A DNA stretch of 64,000 bases, taken from contig NZ_JACSKY010000004.1 in assembly GCF_018617855.1 (NCBI RefSeq), forward strand, positions 124,001-188,000. The letters are read 5' to 3'. How positions within the stretch are numbered: the first letter of the stretch is position 1; every line of letters begins with the position of its first letter. Source of the DNA: Exiguobacterium qingdaonense (GTDB taxonomy: Bacteria > Bacillota > Bacilli > Exiguobacteriales > Exiguobacteriaceae). Of the stretch, positions 1 to 8,284 are shown piece after piece. Made by a program: the position numbers and the translations under genes. The notes under the pieces are model-generated. The model was given only the letters and a program-made list of their open reading frames with translations. It made no database searches and was not told the DNA's origin.

Positions 1-46
1 AAACTATTGAGTTGGCAACATCTTTTTTATTTTTTTTGAACTTTTT

Positions 47-604
47 TCATCGAGTCATTTGTTGATGGTCAATATGTCGGCATAAACGCTCCAAATCGCC
101 TGCATAAACGCAAACGAGCATATTTTGATACAATGTGTCCCGTTCCCAGTGAAGTCCGTTCGCTTTCGCGACACGCTGGGATGGAACATTGTCCGGGTGA
201 ATGAGCGAAATGATTTCCTTTTCACCCTCAGTAAATGCATATTGCATCAAGCGTGCGGCCGCCTCTCGACCATAACCCATATGCCAATGTTTCGGTGATA
301 GCCAGTAGCCGACTTCCAACTCGATTTTGCCGTCCAGTTCATGAAGTAGCGTACCTGCGTGACCAATCGGCTCATCACTATCAAACGTCATGAGCTTCAA
401 TAGACCTGTTTGGCGCCCCGTCTTATAGCGGGCCAATTGACGCTCGAACCATTCGATTGTCTGTTCATCTGTATACGGTCTCCCGTCCGGACTGATGAAG
501 CGCATCACTCGAGGATCTTGGAGAAGCGATTTAACAAAATAAAAATCAGAAATCGTATACGGTTCAAACCGCAAACGTTCGGATTGCAACTCGACAAGAT
601 GCAT
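47..604 (-). CDS. GNAT-family N-acetyltransferase (RimJ/RimL-like)
   Basis: This 185-residue protein has the fold pattern of RimJ/RimL-type acetyltransferases, which move an acetyl group from acetyl-CoA to a protein N-terminus or a small amine. The N-terminus reads LQSERLRFEPYTISD, the usual opening of this subfamily. A YWLSPKHWHMGYGREAA stretch near residues 96-112 matches the acetyl-CoA-binding motif A, and NVPSQRVAKANG near 138-149 matches the C-terminal motif B. The ATG at 604 follows a purine-rich AAAGGGG site. It stands alone at the window edge, so its substrate cannot be inferred. Family assignment is firm; specificity is unknown. Confidence 0.85.
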   Translation of the reverse strand: MHLVELQSERLRFEPYTISDFYFVKSLLQDPRVMRFISPDGRPYTDEQTIEWFERQLARYKTGRQTGLLKLMTFDSDEPIGHAGTLLHELDGKIELEVGYWLSPKHWHMGYGREAAARLMQYAFTEGEKEIISLIHPDNVPSQRVAKANGLHWERDTLYQNMLVCVYAGDLERLCRHIDHQQMTR

Positions 605-675
605 CGTTTTCCGCCCCTTTCTCCCATCACATAACCTGAATTATTCAATTCCCGTTTTCAAGCTACTTCAATCCT

Positions 676-990
676 TTATGCTACAACTTTTAATCCGACG
701 ACACTGCCGATAATCAACGTCAAATAAAAGATGCGCCAACGACTTTTCGACTCATTCAAATAGAGCATTCCTAATATGACACCACCAGCTGCCCCGATAC
801 CGACCCAGATCGAATAGGCGAGACTGAGTGGAATGACTTCAAGCGACTTCGATAGCCAATAAAAACTGAGGGCAAACGACAATACCGATAAAATCGACCA
901 CTTCAATAGTTGGTATCCTTTCGACTTCCCCATGAAAAACACAGCTGTCATTTCGGCAATTCCTGCACCGATCAAATACATCCAACTCAC
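676..990 (-). CDS. SMR-family small multidrug exporter, second subunit
   Basis: This 104-residue, four-helix membrane protein belongs to the small multidrug resistance family, whose dimers exchange protons for cationic compounds. The conserved acidic residue of helix 1 is present (GAGIAEM, Glu13), and helix 3 has the family's IPLSLAYSIWVGIGAAGG pattern. Its ATG overlaps the stop of the preceding SMR gene by four bases, so the two are almost certainly translated together. Paired SMR genes such as ykkC/ykkD or ebrA/ebrB often form heterodimers, and that is the likely arrangement here. The exported compound is not known. Confidence 0.88.
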   Translation of the reverse strand: MSWMYLIGAGIAEMTAVFFMGKSKGYQLLKWSILSVLSFALSFYWLSKSLEVIPLSLAYSIWVGIGAAGGVILGMLYLNESKSRWRIFYLTLIIGSVVGLKVVA

Positions 991-1331
991 GCCTCTTCAC
1001 CTCCTGTCACTTGTTTCAATCCGACGATGCCGACAATCAACGTCGTCACAAGTATTAGTTTCCAACCCGTAAGCCCCTCGTCGAATAAAAATGCACCAAC
1101 AAATACCGTCCCGACCGCACCAATCCCTGTAAAAACGGCGTAGCCTGTACCAGCAGGCAAAACCCTGAACGCTTTAGCCAACAATCCAAAACTGAGTATC
1201 AATAAAATAATCGTCCAGATTGTCGGACCAAGTATAGTGAATCCTTCGGACAATTTCATCGTCGTCGCCCAAACGATTTCAAGCACTCCTGCGCCGAGGA
1301 GTGAGAACCATGCCATCTTCTCCCTACTCAT
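987..1331 (-). CDS. SMR-family small multidrug exporter, first subunit
   Basis: This 114-residue, four-helix SMR protein carries the helix 1 glutamate in GAGVLEIVWATTMKLSEGFT. The W-(x)n-LK/MK-S-GFT signature resembles the SugE/Gdx branch, whose studied members export guanidinium or quaternary ammonium compounds. The ATG at 1331 lies nine bases after AAGGAG. The gene overlaps tetR upstream by eight bases and the second SMR gene downstream by four, which makes a tight three-gene operon. There is no room upstream of tetR for a guanidine riboswitch, so control is probably by the TetR protein alone. Family is certain; substrate is inferred only. Confidence 0.88.
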   Translation of the reverse strand: MSREKMAWFSLLGAGVLEIVWATTMKLSEGFTILGPTIWTIILLILSFGLLAKAFRVLPAGTGYAVFTGIGAVGTVFVGAFLFDEGLTGWKLILVTTLIVGIVGLKQVTGGEEA

Positions 1332-1905
1332 TCCAGCCCACTCCTTTCTTAAAAATTCGGAACGCGGCTTCCTGTCTCATATTCCGATTCTCTTCAAATG
1401 TAAATAATGATAACAAGGCACCGTCTAAAAAACAGTAATATGCGGCATAGAGGTCTTCGAGTGGTTGATCCGGTAAATCGCCGTGCTCGATTGCGAGGCG
1501 GAACTGTTCTTGTTCAAACTGTTTTAGCTTTGATTCGACCGTCCCGATGACTTCCTCGATATACTCTCGAAATTCCGGGGGCGGCACGAGCAACATCCGC
1601 TTCGTCAACATCCACGTCTCTTGATTGTTAAAGAATGACGTGAGTGTATGAACAATCGACTCAATCCGTTCCAAAGGTGGTCGACCGACCGTATCGTCAC
1701 AGGTTCTCTGCCATACTTCTTCATAACGACTCGCCATGTCCGTCACGACTTGCTTAAACAGTTGCTCTTTCCCATCGATATGAGCGTACAAAGATGCTTT
1801 TCGTATGCCTACGTCTTCAGCTATTGCCGCAAGCGACACCCCTTCATAACCTTCATACGCAAAGCGTGTACGGGCGGACTGCATAATCTTCTCTTTTGTA
1901 TTCAC
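1324..1905 (-). CDS. TetR/AcrR-family transcriptional repressor of the SMR pair
   Basis: This TetR-family repressor of about 193 residues has an N-terminal helix-turn-helix (GVSLAAIAEDVGIRKASLYA, roughly residues 26-45) and a ligand-binding C-terminal domain. The longest frame begins with GTG at 1926, but the GTG at 1905 (protein start MNTKEKIMQSA) has an AGGAG ten bases upstream and gives the typical TetR opening, so I chose it. The gene leads the operon of two SMR exporters, and an imperfect palindrome sits just upstream. By the usual logic of such loci, it represses the operon until an exporter substrate binds. The inducer is unknown. Confidence 0.85.
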   Translation of the reverse strand: MNTKEKIMQSARTRFAYEGYEGVSLAAIAEDVGIRKASLYAHIDGKEQLFKQVVTDMASRYEEVWQRTCDDTVGRPPLERIESIVHTLTSFFNNQETWMLTKRMLLVPPPEFREYIEEVIGTVESKLKQFEQEQFRLAIEHGDLPDQPLEDLYAAYYCFLDGALLSLFTFEENRNMRQEAAFRIFKKGVGWNE

Positions 1906-1934
1906 GTCATTCACTCTCCTCACCACACAGTTTA

Positions 1935-1954
1935 ACTAACGAACGGTAGGTAGT
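1935..1954. promoter_or_regulatory. Putative TetR operator
   Basis: A 20-base imperfect palindrome, with ACTAAC at the left arm and GGTAGT at the right, lies between tetR and the divergent esterase gene. Its size and arm pattern resemble operators of TetR-family repressors. It is placed to control the tetR-SMR operon and possibly the esterase. This is inference from position and symmetry. Confidence 0.45.
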
Positions 1955-2019
1955 CAAATGTGATGATTGTCTTTTCTCCGACCATTCCGCAAAATAAAGA
2001 CAAAAGGAGCTGATCATAG

Positions 2020-2802
2020 ATGATTGATCAATTGAATGTGTCGATTCCGACGGAGAAATCGAGCGGACTAAAACGGATCGTGCGCGTGTTCCGACCAGAC
2101 TGGGTCGATACCCATACCCCACTCCCTGTCTTATACATGCATGACGGACAACATGCGTTCTCTGGAAATGCGACGGAACATGGAGAAGGCTGGGAAATTG
2201 ACCGATGGATCGATACGTTGCGACTCCCGCTCATGGTCGTCGCCATCTCGAGTGCCCCGAATTGGTTAGATCGCTACGATGAATATTCGTATCATGAAGA
2301 CGAGATGCTGTATCGTCGCATCGGACCCGAACTAGCAAAAACCCGTCCGTCCCTCGGTGGTCAAGGTCGTACATATACAGATTGGCTCATGTATGAGTTA
2401 AAACCAACAATCGACACGGCATACGTGACTGATCCAGAGGATGTCGGAGTGATCGGTAGCTCGATGGGTGGTGTCATCTCTTTATATATGATGGCGACCT
2501 ACCCGTCCATCCGACGAGTCGGTTCTCTCTCGACTGCGGCATGGGCAAATCTCGATCCATTGATCCGAGAAATCAAACAGGCTACCTTCACTGGCAAACT
2601 GTATATGGACATCGGGACAGAGGAAAAAAGTGGACCCATCACGGCAAACGACTATTTGTTCACGAACGCAAAACTCGTCGAAGTGATCGCTCAAAGCGGC
2701 ATCGCCTTCCGATATGAGGTCGAGCCTGATGCGATTCATCATGAATCGGCTTGGCGACGCCGGTTGCCACATGTTCTTCGTTATTTATACGACCTCACAT
2801 GA
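2020..2802 (+). CDS. Putative esterase, alpha/beta hydrolase (esterase D / enterochelin esterase-like)
   Basis: This 260-residue cytoplasmic protein belongs to the Esterase D/enterochelin esterase-like alpha/beta hydrolases. It has PVLYMHDGQHAFSG in the oxyanion-hole region near residues 36-50, the nucleophile elbow GVIGSSMGGVISL near 147-159 with the serine in GSSMG, and a late histidine in DAIHHESAWRRRLP. No signal peptide is seen. The start has an AAAGGAG site. It is divergent from the TetR/SMR operon and followed by a strong bidirectional terminator, so it is its own transcription unit. The natural ester is unknown. Confidence 0.85.
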   Translation: MIDQLNVSIPTEKSSGLKRIVRVFRPDWVDTHTPLPVLYMHDGQHAFSGNATEHGEGWEIDRWIDTLRLPLMVVAISSAPNWLDRYDEYSYHEDEMLYRRIGPELAKTRPSLGGQGRTYTDWLMYELKPTIDTAYVTDPEDVGVIGSSMGGVISLYMMATYPSIRRVGSLSTAAWANLDPLIREIKQATFTGKLYMDIGTEEKSGPITANDYLFTNAKLVEVIAQSGIAFRYEVEPDAIHHESAWRRRLPHVLRYLYDLT

Positions 2803-2836
2803 AAAGAGCGAATTCCGGGACCAGAATTCGCTCTTT
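2803..2836. terminator. Bidirectional terminator between esterase and aminopeptidase
   Basis: A perfect 13-bp inverted repeat (AAAGAGCGAATTC with its complement) with an eight-base loop lies between convergent genes. The A/T ends give a U-tract in both directions. It overlaps the last bases of the esterase region. Confidence 0.85.
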
Positions 2837-2839
2837 CAC

Positions 2840-4078
2840 TTAGATGACCCAGTTTCCATCACGCATGATCGCTTCGCGCGTGCCGTCTTCCTGTTCTCCA
2901 TCAATATTCATTTCCGCCGACCCGATCATGAAGTCAACGTGTGTCATCGAATCATTCGCCCCGTTTGCCGCGAGTTCTTCTTGTGACATCGAAGGACCAC
3001 CTTCGAGACACGTCGAGTACGCACGACCGAGCGCCAAGTGACAAGATGCATTTTCATCGAACAATGTGTTGTAGAAGAGGAGTCCCGAGTTTGAAATCGG
3101 AGAATCATCTGGAACGAGTGCCACTTCCCCGATACGACGTGCTCCCTCATCCATGTTTAAGAGTTCATCAAGAGCGGCCTGACCTTTTTTCGCTTCTGCC
3201 TTGACGACTTTTCCACCTTCAAACCAAAGGGTGAACTCGTCAATCAAGTTGCCGCTATAGCTGAGTGGTTTCGTGCTTGATACATGACCTTCGACAGAGT
3301 CCTTGTCTGCGAGCGTGAAGACCTCTTCCGTCGGCATGTTCGCGATAAAGTCGACTCCATCGGCGTTCGGACCGCCACCACCGAGGAAGACATGTTTTTT
3401 CGGAAGTCCGATTGTAAGCTCTGTACCCGGTGCTTTATAGTGCAACTTCGCATACTTCTTCTCAGTCAACAGCTTTGCACGGCTCCGAAGTGATTGGTCG
3501 TGCTGATCCCACGCCGAAACGACATCTTCTTGGTCCATACGCGTTGCAGCAAAAATAGCCTGCCATAACGCAGCGACCGCATCTTCACGCTCTGGGAATA
3601 CTTTCTGTGCCCATGCCTTTGACGCACCCGCAACGATTGACCAACTCACGTTGTCGCTCATCACGTACTGACGCCACTTGGCGAGCGCTTGCCCTGCCGC
3701 GCGGTTCGCATCCGAGATGCGTGACGATTCCACACCATTCAATGCATCCGGGTCGTCGCTGACGATTGACAAGAATGCCGTCTTCTCTTCAGCCAATTGC
3801 TCGAAGCGAGCCTTTAACCAGTCCGGAAACTCTTTAAACGAATCCGCCGGTGCATTGAAATAACGGATTTTCCCTGTTTCTTCATCACTCCAGTTGACGA
3901 ATACTTGCTTCGCCCCTGCTGCATACGCAGCTTTCACCACGTGACGTACGAGTGGTGCCTGACTGATGTCAGCTCGTACCTCTAATTGTTGCCCAGGTTG
4001 AATGTTTACACCTTTTTTCACCGCTAATTCTGCATAGCGAGCGAAATCTGCCTCTGTCGGCATAGAAATCATAGACAT
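2840..4078 (-). CDS. ampS: M29-family aminopeptidase (AmpS-like)
   Basis: This 412-residue protein matches the M29 (thermophilic aminopeptidase) family over its full usual length of about 410. These cytoplasmic two-metal peptidases remove N-terminal residues from peptides. Family motifs are visible: NMPTEEVFT and EGHVSSTKPLSYSG in the middle, then DENASCHLALGRAY and THVDFMIGS toward the C-terminus. These carry the glutamate, histidine and aspartate metal ligands. The ATG at 4078 is preceded by AAAGGAGG. It is a single-gene unit ending at the shared terminator. Confidence 0.93.
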   Translation of the reverse strand: MSMISMPTEADFARYAELAVKKGVNIQPGQQLEVRADISQAPLVRHVVKAAYAAGAKQVFVNWSDEETGKIRYFNAPADSFKEFPDWLKARFEQLAEEKTAFLSIVSDDPDALNGVESSRISDANRAAGQALAKWRQYVMSDNVSWSIVAGASKAWAQKVFPEREDAVAALWQAIFAATRMDQEDVVSAWDQHDQSLRSRAKLLTEKKYAKLHYKAPGTELTIGLPKKHVFLGGGGPNADGVDFIANMPTEEVFTLADKDSVEGHVSSTKPLSYSGNLIDEFTLWFEGGKVVKAEAKKGQAALDELLNMDEGARRIGEVALVPDDSPISNSGLLFYNTLFDENASCHLALGRAYSTCLEGGPSMSQEELAANGANDSMTHVDFMIGSAEMNIDGEQEDGTREAIMRDGNWVI

Positions 4079-4190
4079 ATGTATCGTTCCTCCTTTTCAG
4101 ATATCTTTATTTTCTTAAATTTCAGGAAAAGTTGCAACCGATGCGCAAAAACGGGCATATTAATAGATGAAGAATGAAGGAGGAATACAC

Positions 4191-4598
4191 ATGGCAGATT
4201 GGAAAACAACATACACACACTTTTTAAATCAAGCGAAAGAAGATATCCACGATCGAGAACAACTTGGCGACTTGCTCGTTCAAGGTGAACGTGCACTCGC
4301 AAAAGTCACAGTCGATGTGGCTTCTAATGAAATCAGTAACATTGAGCGTGAAGAAGAACTGACGCTCTATTTCCAGATGAAGCAAATGTTGAACATGTTG
4401 CGAGCTCTTTATAATGGACAGTTCGAGATGCAGCCCGACAAACAAAAAGAACTCGTTGCGGCCATTCTTTACTTCGTCTCTCCGTTTGATGCGATTCCAG
4501 ATGATGTGCCGCTCGGACTTTTCGACGACGCCCAAGTCATCGACTACGTACACGAACAATTAGCGAGCGATATCGACCGATTCCATAATGAATTGTAA
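4191..4598 (+). CDS. YkvA-family (DUF1232) protein
   Basis: This 135-residue protein has the DUF1232 core LVAAILYFVSPFDAIPDDVPLGLFDDAQVIDYV near residues 85-118, as in B. subtilis YkvA. The N-terminal half is predicted helical and charged. An upstream in-frame ATG at 4167 is unlikely, because the AAGGAGGA site sits inside that extension and points to the ATG at 4191. The molecular role of this family is not established. The DUF segment is a short membrane-associated hairpin in many relatives. The gene stands alone upstream of yitT-like. Confidence 0.85.
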   Translation: MADWKTTYTHFLNQAKEDIHDREQLGDLLVQGERALAKVTVDVASNEISNIEREEELTLYFQMKQMLNMLRALYNGQFEMQPDKQKELVAAILYFVSPFDAIPDDVPLGLFDDAQVIDYVHEQLASDIDRFHNEL

Positions 4599-4675
4599 GA
4601 CTTGAAATGACATGAAAGTAGCAGTACGCTTGCAAAAGACTTACTAAAAGGAGGCGTCTGGCCTAGCCATCATCT

Positions 4676-5542
4676 ATGTATGCAAAATCTCGTAAACGGG
4701 TTGCCCTTGAAACGGTGTTGTTCATCATTGCCGGGACAATCCTTCAGTCGGTCTTTGTCAGTTTACTGTTAAAACCAAATGAAATCGGTTCAGGTGGAAT
4801 CGTCGGAATCACCTTGATATTCAACGAACTGCTCGGTACACCGATCGGGATGACCCAACTTGTGCTCAACATCCCACTCTTCCTTCTCGGTCTGAAATAT
4901 TTAGGAAGACGTTTTATTTTAATGACAGGGATAGTCGTCGTACTTTCATCGATTCTTATTGATAGCCTACCCGTCCTCGTCCCTCCGACCCCACTCGATG
5001 ACCCGCTCGTCGCTTCTGTATTCAGTGGGATTGTATCGGGTCTAGGACTTGCGCTCCTTCTTTTTGCGGGAGCATCCACAGGGGGGCTCGATATATTGGG
5101 AAAAGTCATCTATTTAAACAATCAAAACTTATCATTACCTAAAATCTTTCTTACTCAGGACATTATCGTTTATGTGATGGTGTTTATCGTCTTTGACATC
5201 AAAGCTGTCATGTACGCCCTCGTACTCAGTTTCGTAAGATCGCGAACCTTGCTGACGATTCATAAGTTCTTCTCCGCACAAAAGCAATGTTTCATCATTT
5301 GCCAAAAAGCAGACGAAATTAACTTGGTCATCAAGCAGAACTTGAAACGAGGAGTCACCATCATGGATGCGACAGGCGGATATTCGAACGATTCGAAAAA
5401 AATGCTATATGTCGTCGTACAAAATAATGAGATTCCACGACTCCGTCAAATCGTCTCTGAAATTGATTCTGAGGCCTTTGTCACTGTATCTGAAATCGAT
5501 TCAATCGTCGGGAACTTCAAAGAGCACTCCTATACACTGTAA
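4676..5542 (+). CDS. YitT-family membrane protein (DUF161 + DUF2179)
   Basis: This 288-residue protein has five to six N-terminal membrane helices (about residues 1-205) of the YitT/YczE type. A cytoplasmic C-terminal DUF2179 domain follows, with GVTIMDATGGYSNDSKKMLY near residues 225-244. Such proteins are widespread in Bacillota, and their function is not established. The start is odd: a strong AAAGGAGG at 4647-4654 lies about 21 bases before the ATG at 4676, and an in-frame TAG at 4664-4666 forbids an earlier start. A small GGCC/GGC fold between them could shorten the effective distance. A strong terminator follows. Confidence 0.88.
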   Translation: MYAKSRKRVALETVLFIIAGTILQSVFVSLLLKPNEIGSGGIVGITLIFNELLGTPIGMTQLVLNIPLFLLGLKYLGRRFILMTGIVVVLSSILIDSLPVLVPPTPLDDPLVASVFSGIVSGLGLALLLFAGASTGGLDILGKVIYLNNQNLSLPKIFLTQDIIVYVMVFIVFDIKAVMYALVLSFVRSRTLLTIHKFFSAQKQCFIICQKADEINLVIKQNLKRGVTIMDATGGYSNDSKKMLYVVVQNNEIPRLRQIVSEIDSEAFVTVSEIDSIVGNFKEHSYTL

Positions 5543-5553
5543 ATCTAAAATTT

Positions 5554-5586
5554 TCGACAACAATATAGATTGTTGTCGATTTTTTT
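5554..5586 (+). terminator. Terminator after yitT-like gene
   Basis: An 11-bp perfect stem (TCGACAACAAT and complement) with a four-base ATAG loop is followed by seven T residues, a classical rho-independent terminator. Confidence 0.92.
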
Positions 5587-5656
5587 GTGTAATTTTTGTC
5601 CACCTGTTCCGATAATAGATAAGAGCCCTATATACATAAAGAAGGAGGTGGATGAG

Positions 5657-8260
5657 TTGCCTATTCACTCGTTGCGCCAATACGTTCCGGCGATTCTCAT
5701 CGGAACCTTTTCTACCGGACTTTTACTTTTATTTTTGACACCTCATGATTTACGAGATATGACGTTACTCATCTATTATCTCGTCATCTCGGGAGCGGCA
5801 ATTTTATTCAGTGGAATAGCTGTTTTTACATATAGAGGGATGCGACGTTTTATTCATGTTCTAATCAGTGCAGGAAACGTGTGCTTCGTCCTTTATTTAC
5901 TGATGCATGATTATTCTCCTGGATCGAACACACAGTCGTTATTGTTTTTACAGAATTTCTTTTATTTGGTTATGTCTTTGGTCGTTATCACTCAATCGAT
6001 TGAAATTCGTACATTAAAGTTACGTACGTTCGATTTATTCGCTTTGTTTAGTTTCCTCGTCATCGGCGGATTACATATTTGGTTTTACTCGACACAGGAT
6101 GTATCACTCGTTTCCCAGTTGAGCGGCTTTGAGGAGCAAATGTTACTCATCAGCCTCTACATGATGCTCGGATTCCTTTACTTGAATCGAGTCGTATCGG
6201 TCGGTCAACACTTTCGCATCCTCTTGCTCGTCGGTATACTTGGTTTCACCATTGCCTCAATCACAAACGCATTATTTTCGTTTTCAGGCATCACACATGA
6301 TTTGATCCATTTGGTTCAAGTGAGCAGTATCCTCACGATCTCAATTAGCTATTGGGTCGATGATTCATCGGAAGATGCCCTCGTCTATGATTCGATTGTA
6401 GATTACGTGCTATATAGCTTTGTCGTGATGCTCTTTTTACTCGCATCAGACCGTCTTCTCGGGACGTCTGTGTTAGATTCGATGATTGCGAACGCCGTAC
6501 TTCTATTGTTGATTCGTCAATTCGTCGTCTCCAAGCAGAACGCCCTCATCAGTCATCGATTGCATACAGTCAACACAGATCTAGAGGTTGCCGTGTCAAC
6601 CAAGGCACATGAGCTTGAGATTCGCGAACAACAATACCGTTCACTTTTCGCCTATCACTCAGAGCCGATTTTTTTATTCGACCTACATGGCGAAGTGCTA
6701 TCTGTCAACGAGGCAGGTAGCTCGATTTTAGGACTAACATCCGATAAGTTACTCGGGTCGAACATCCTTGATATTATCGAGCCGAAGGACCGAGCGCCTT
6801 ATACGCGCATTCTTCAAGAGTTGACGAATGGACGACCACGAACGATTGATGTGTGCGTCTTGACCGACGAAGGAGAAACACGTGTATGGCAACTCGTGAA
6901 CGTCCCGATGATTATCGACGGAGAGGTCGAAGGAATTTATGCGATTGCCAAAGACATCACACAGATGATTGAACAGCAAGAGCAGATTTTGTATCAGGCC
7001 AAGTTTGATAGTTTGACGGGTCTTCATAATCGTTACGCACTTCAAGAAGAGATTGAACGCTTAATCGAGGAAGGGCGTACGTTCACGTTGATGTTCTCCG
7101 ACTTAGATGGGTTCAAAGAAATCAACGACCAGTTCGGTCACCATATGGGAGACCAACTCCTGCAACATATTGGAAAGCGTCTTCGCACTGCCCTCCTTCC
7201 AAACGAATATGCGGGACGACTCGGTGGTGATGAGTTTATTGTCGTCGCTGAGCACGGGGATGACGAAATGTTGACGGAACGATTGCGACGACTCGTCTAT
7301 CGCCCGCCATACTATATGGCCGGGACGCTCGTCGAAGTGCATGCCTCGATTGGGATCGTGCGCTTCCCAGAGCATGGACGAAAACTGAAACATCTGCTCT
7401 CGAATGCGGATTTGGCCATGTATCGCGCGAAAGACAACGGTCGTGATGAGACGGTCATGTTCGACCCCGAGCTGAGAGAGGACAAGGAAGAGCGCAAAGT
7501 GTTGATGGAAGGACTCGAAACCGCACTTGAGAGAGGGGAAATCTCCCTCTTCCTACAGCCTCAAGTCGACGCCTCTACAAAGGCAGTCATCGGTGCAGAA
7601 GCCCTTATGCGCTGGCAACATAACGGTACGTTCATTCCACCGAGCCAATTCATTCCGATTGCCGAAGAAACTGGGCACATTCATGATTTAGGTCGGTGGA
7701 TGATTCACGAGACGTTCCAGTTGATTCACGTATTCGAACAAGGAGAGATTCACCTACCGAAACTATCGGTCAATTTGTCTGTACGTCAATTGTTTGACGA
7801 GCATTTGATTGATTACTTAAATACATTGTTCGAACGATTCCCCATCGATCCGTCTCGGCTCAATTTTGAATTGACAGAAACTGTGGCCGCGCACCACTCA
7901 GACCGTGTCTTGAATCGGATTTTAGAATTGAAGTCACTCGGCATCAAGCTATCGATTGATGATTTTGGTACAGGTTATAGTTCACTCGCCTATCTCGTTC
8001 GTTATCCAATCGATGAGCTAAAAATACCTCGTGAGTTCACGATGCAACTCGAAGAAAACCGAGAATATCAAATGGTCACGACGACAATTGTAGCGATGGC
8101 ACGACAACTCGGTATGGCCCTCGTCGCTGAAGGGGTCGAAACAGAGTATCAGGAAACGTTTCTTCGCAAAATCGGATGTGATTCTATGCAAGGTTATCGC
8201 TATGCGAAACCGATGCCGCTTGACGAGTTTCTGATCTACTACATGAAACAGACGCCTTGA
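5657..8260 (+). CDS. Membrane-bound PAS-GGDEF-EAL cyclic-di-GMP protein with altered EAL motif
   Basis: This protein of about 867 residues starts at a TTG (5657) eight bases after AGGAGG. The longer frame from 5570 would start inside the upstream terminator. Seven to eight membrane helices (about 1-300) form a sensor, followed by a PAS domain (about 325-440) ending in YAIAKDITQM. The GGDEF domain has an intact RLGGDEF (523-527), so it is probably an active diguanylate cyclase. The EAL domain keeps EAL (648-650), NFELTET, DDFGTGYSSL, VAEGVET and QGY, but LKID is replaced by LKIP (Pro791). That aspartate helps bind catalytic metal in studied EAL enzymes, so phosphodiesterase activity may be weak or lost. 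Confidence 0.92.
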   Translation: MPIHSLRQYVPAILIGTFSTGLLLLFLTPHDLRDMTLLIYYLVISGAAILFSGIAVFTYRGMRRFIHVLISAGNVCFVLYLLMHDYSPGSNTQSLLFLQNFFYLVMSLVVITQSIEIRTLKLRTFDLFALFSFLVIGGLHIWFYSTQDVSLVSQLSGFEEQMLLISLYMMLGFLYLNRVVSVGQHFRILLLVGILGFTIASITNALFSFSGITHDLIHLVQVSSILTISISYWVDDSSEDALVYDSIVDYVLYSFVVMLFLLASDRLLGTSVLDSMIANAVLLLLIRQFVVSKQNALISHRLHTVNTDLEVAVSTKAHELEIREQQYRSLFAYHSEPIFLFDLHGEVLSVNEAGSSILGLTSDKLLGSNILDIIEPKDRAPYTRILQELTNGRPRTIDVCVLTDEGETRVWQLVNVPMIIDGEVEGIYAIAKDITQMIEQQEQILYQAKFDSLTGLHNRYALQEEIERLIEEGRTFTLMFSDLDGFKEINDQFGHHMGDQLLQHIGKRLRTALLPNEYAGRLGGDEFIVVAEHGDDEMLTERLRRLVYRPPYYMAGTLVEVHASIGIVRFPEHGRKLKHLLSNADLAMYRAKDNGRDETVMFDPELREDKEERKVLMEGLETALERGEISLFLQPQVDASTKAVIGAEALMRWQHNGTFIPPSQFIPIAEETGHIHDLGRWMIHETFQLIHVFEQGEIHLPKLSVNLSVRQLFDEHLIDYLNTLFERFPIDPSRLNFELTETVAAHHSDRVLNRILELKSLGIKLSIDDFGTGYSSLAYLVRYPIDELKIPREFTMQLEENREYQMVTTTIVAMARQLGMALVAEGVETEYQETFLRKIGCDSMQGYRYAKPMPLDEFLIYYMKQTP

Positions 8261-8283
8261 ACCATTTTCGGTCCAAGGCGTCT
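8251..8283. terminator. Bidirectional terminator between GGDEF/EAL and GH13 genes
   Basis: Inverted repeat GACGCCTTG-AACC with its complement GGT-CCAAGGCGTC overlaps the stop codon of the upstream gene and ends just before the stop of the convergent GH13 gene. T residues follow on the plus strand. Confidence 0.75.
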
Positions 8284-8284
8284 T

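Noticed and set aside
1906-2019. Possible guanidine (ykkC) riboswitch for the SMR pair
   Set aside because: The divergent intergenic region is only about 100 bases and shows a TetR-type palindrome instead.
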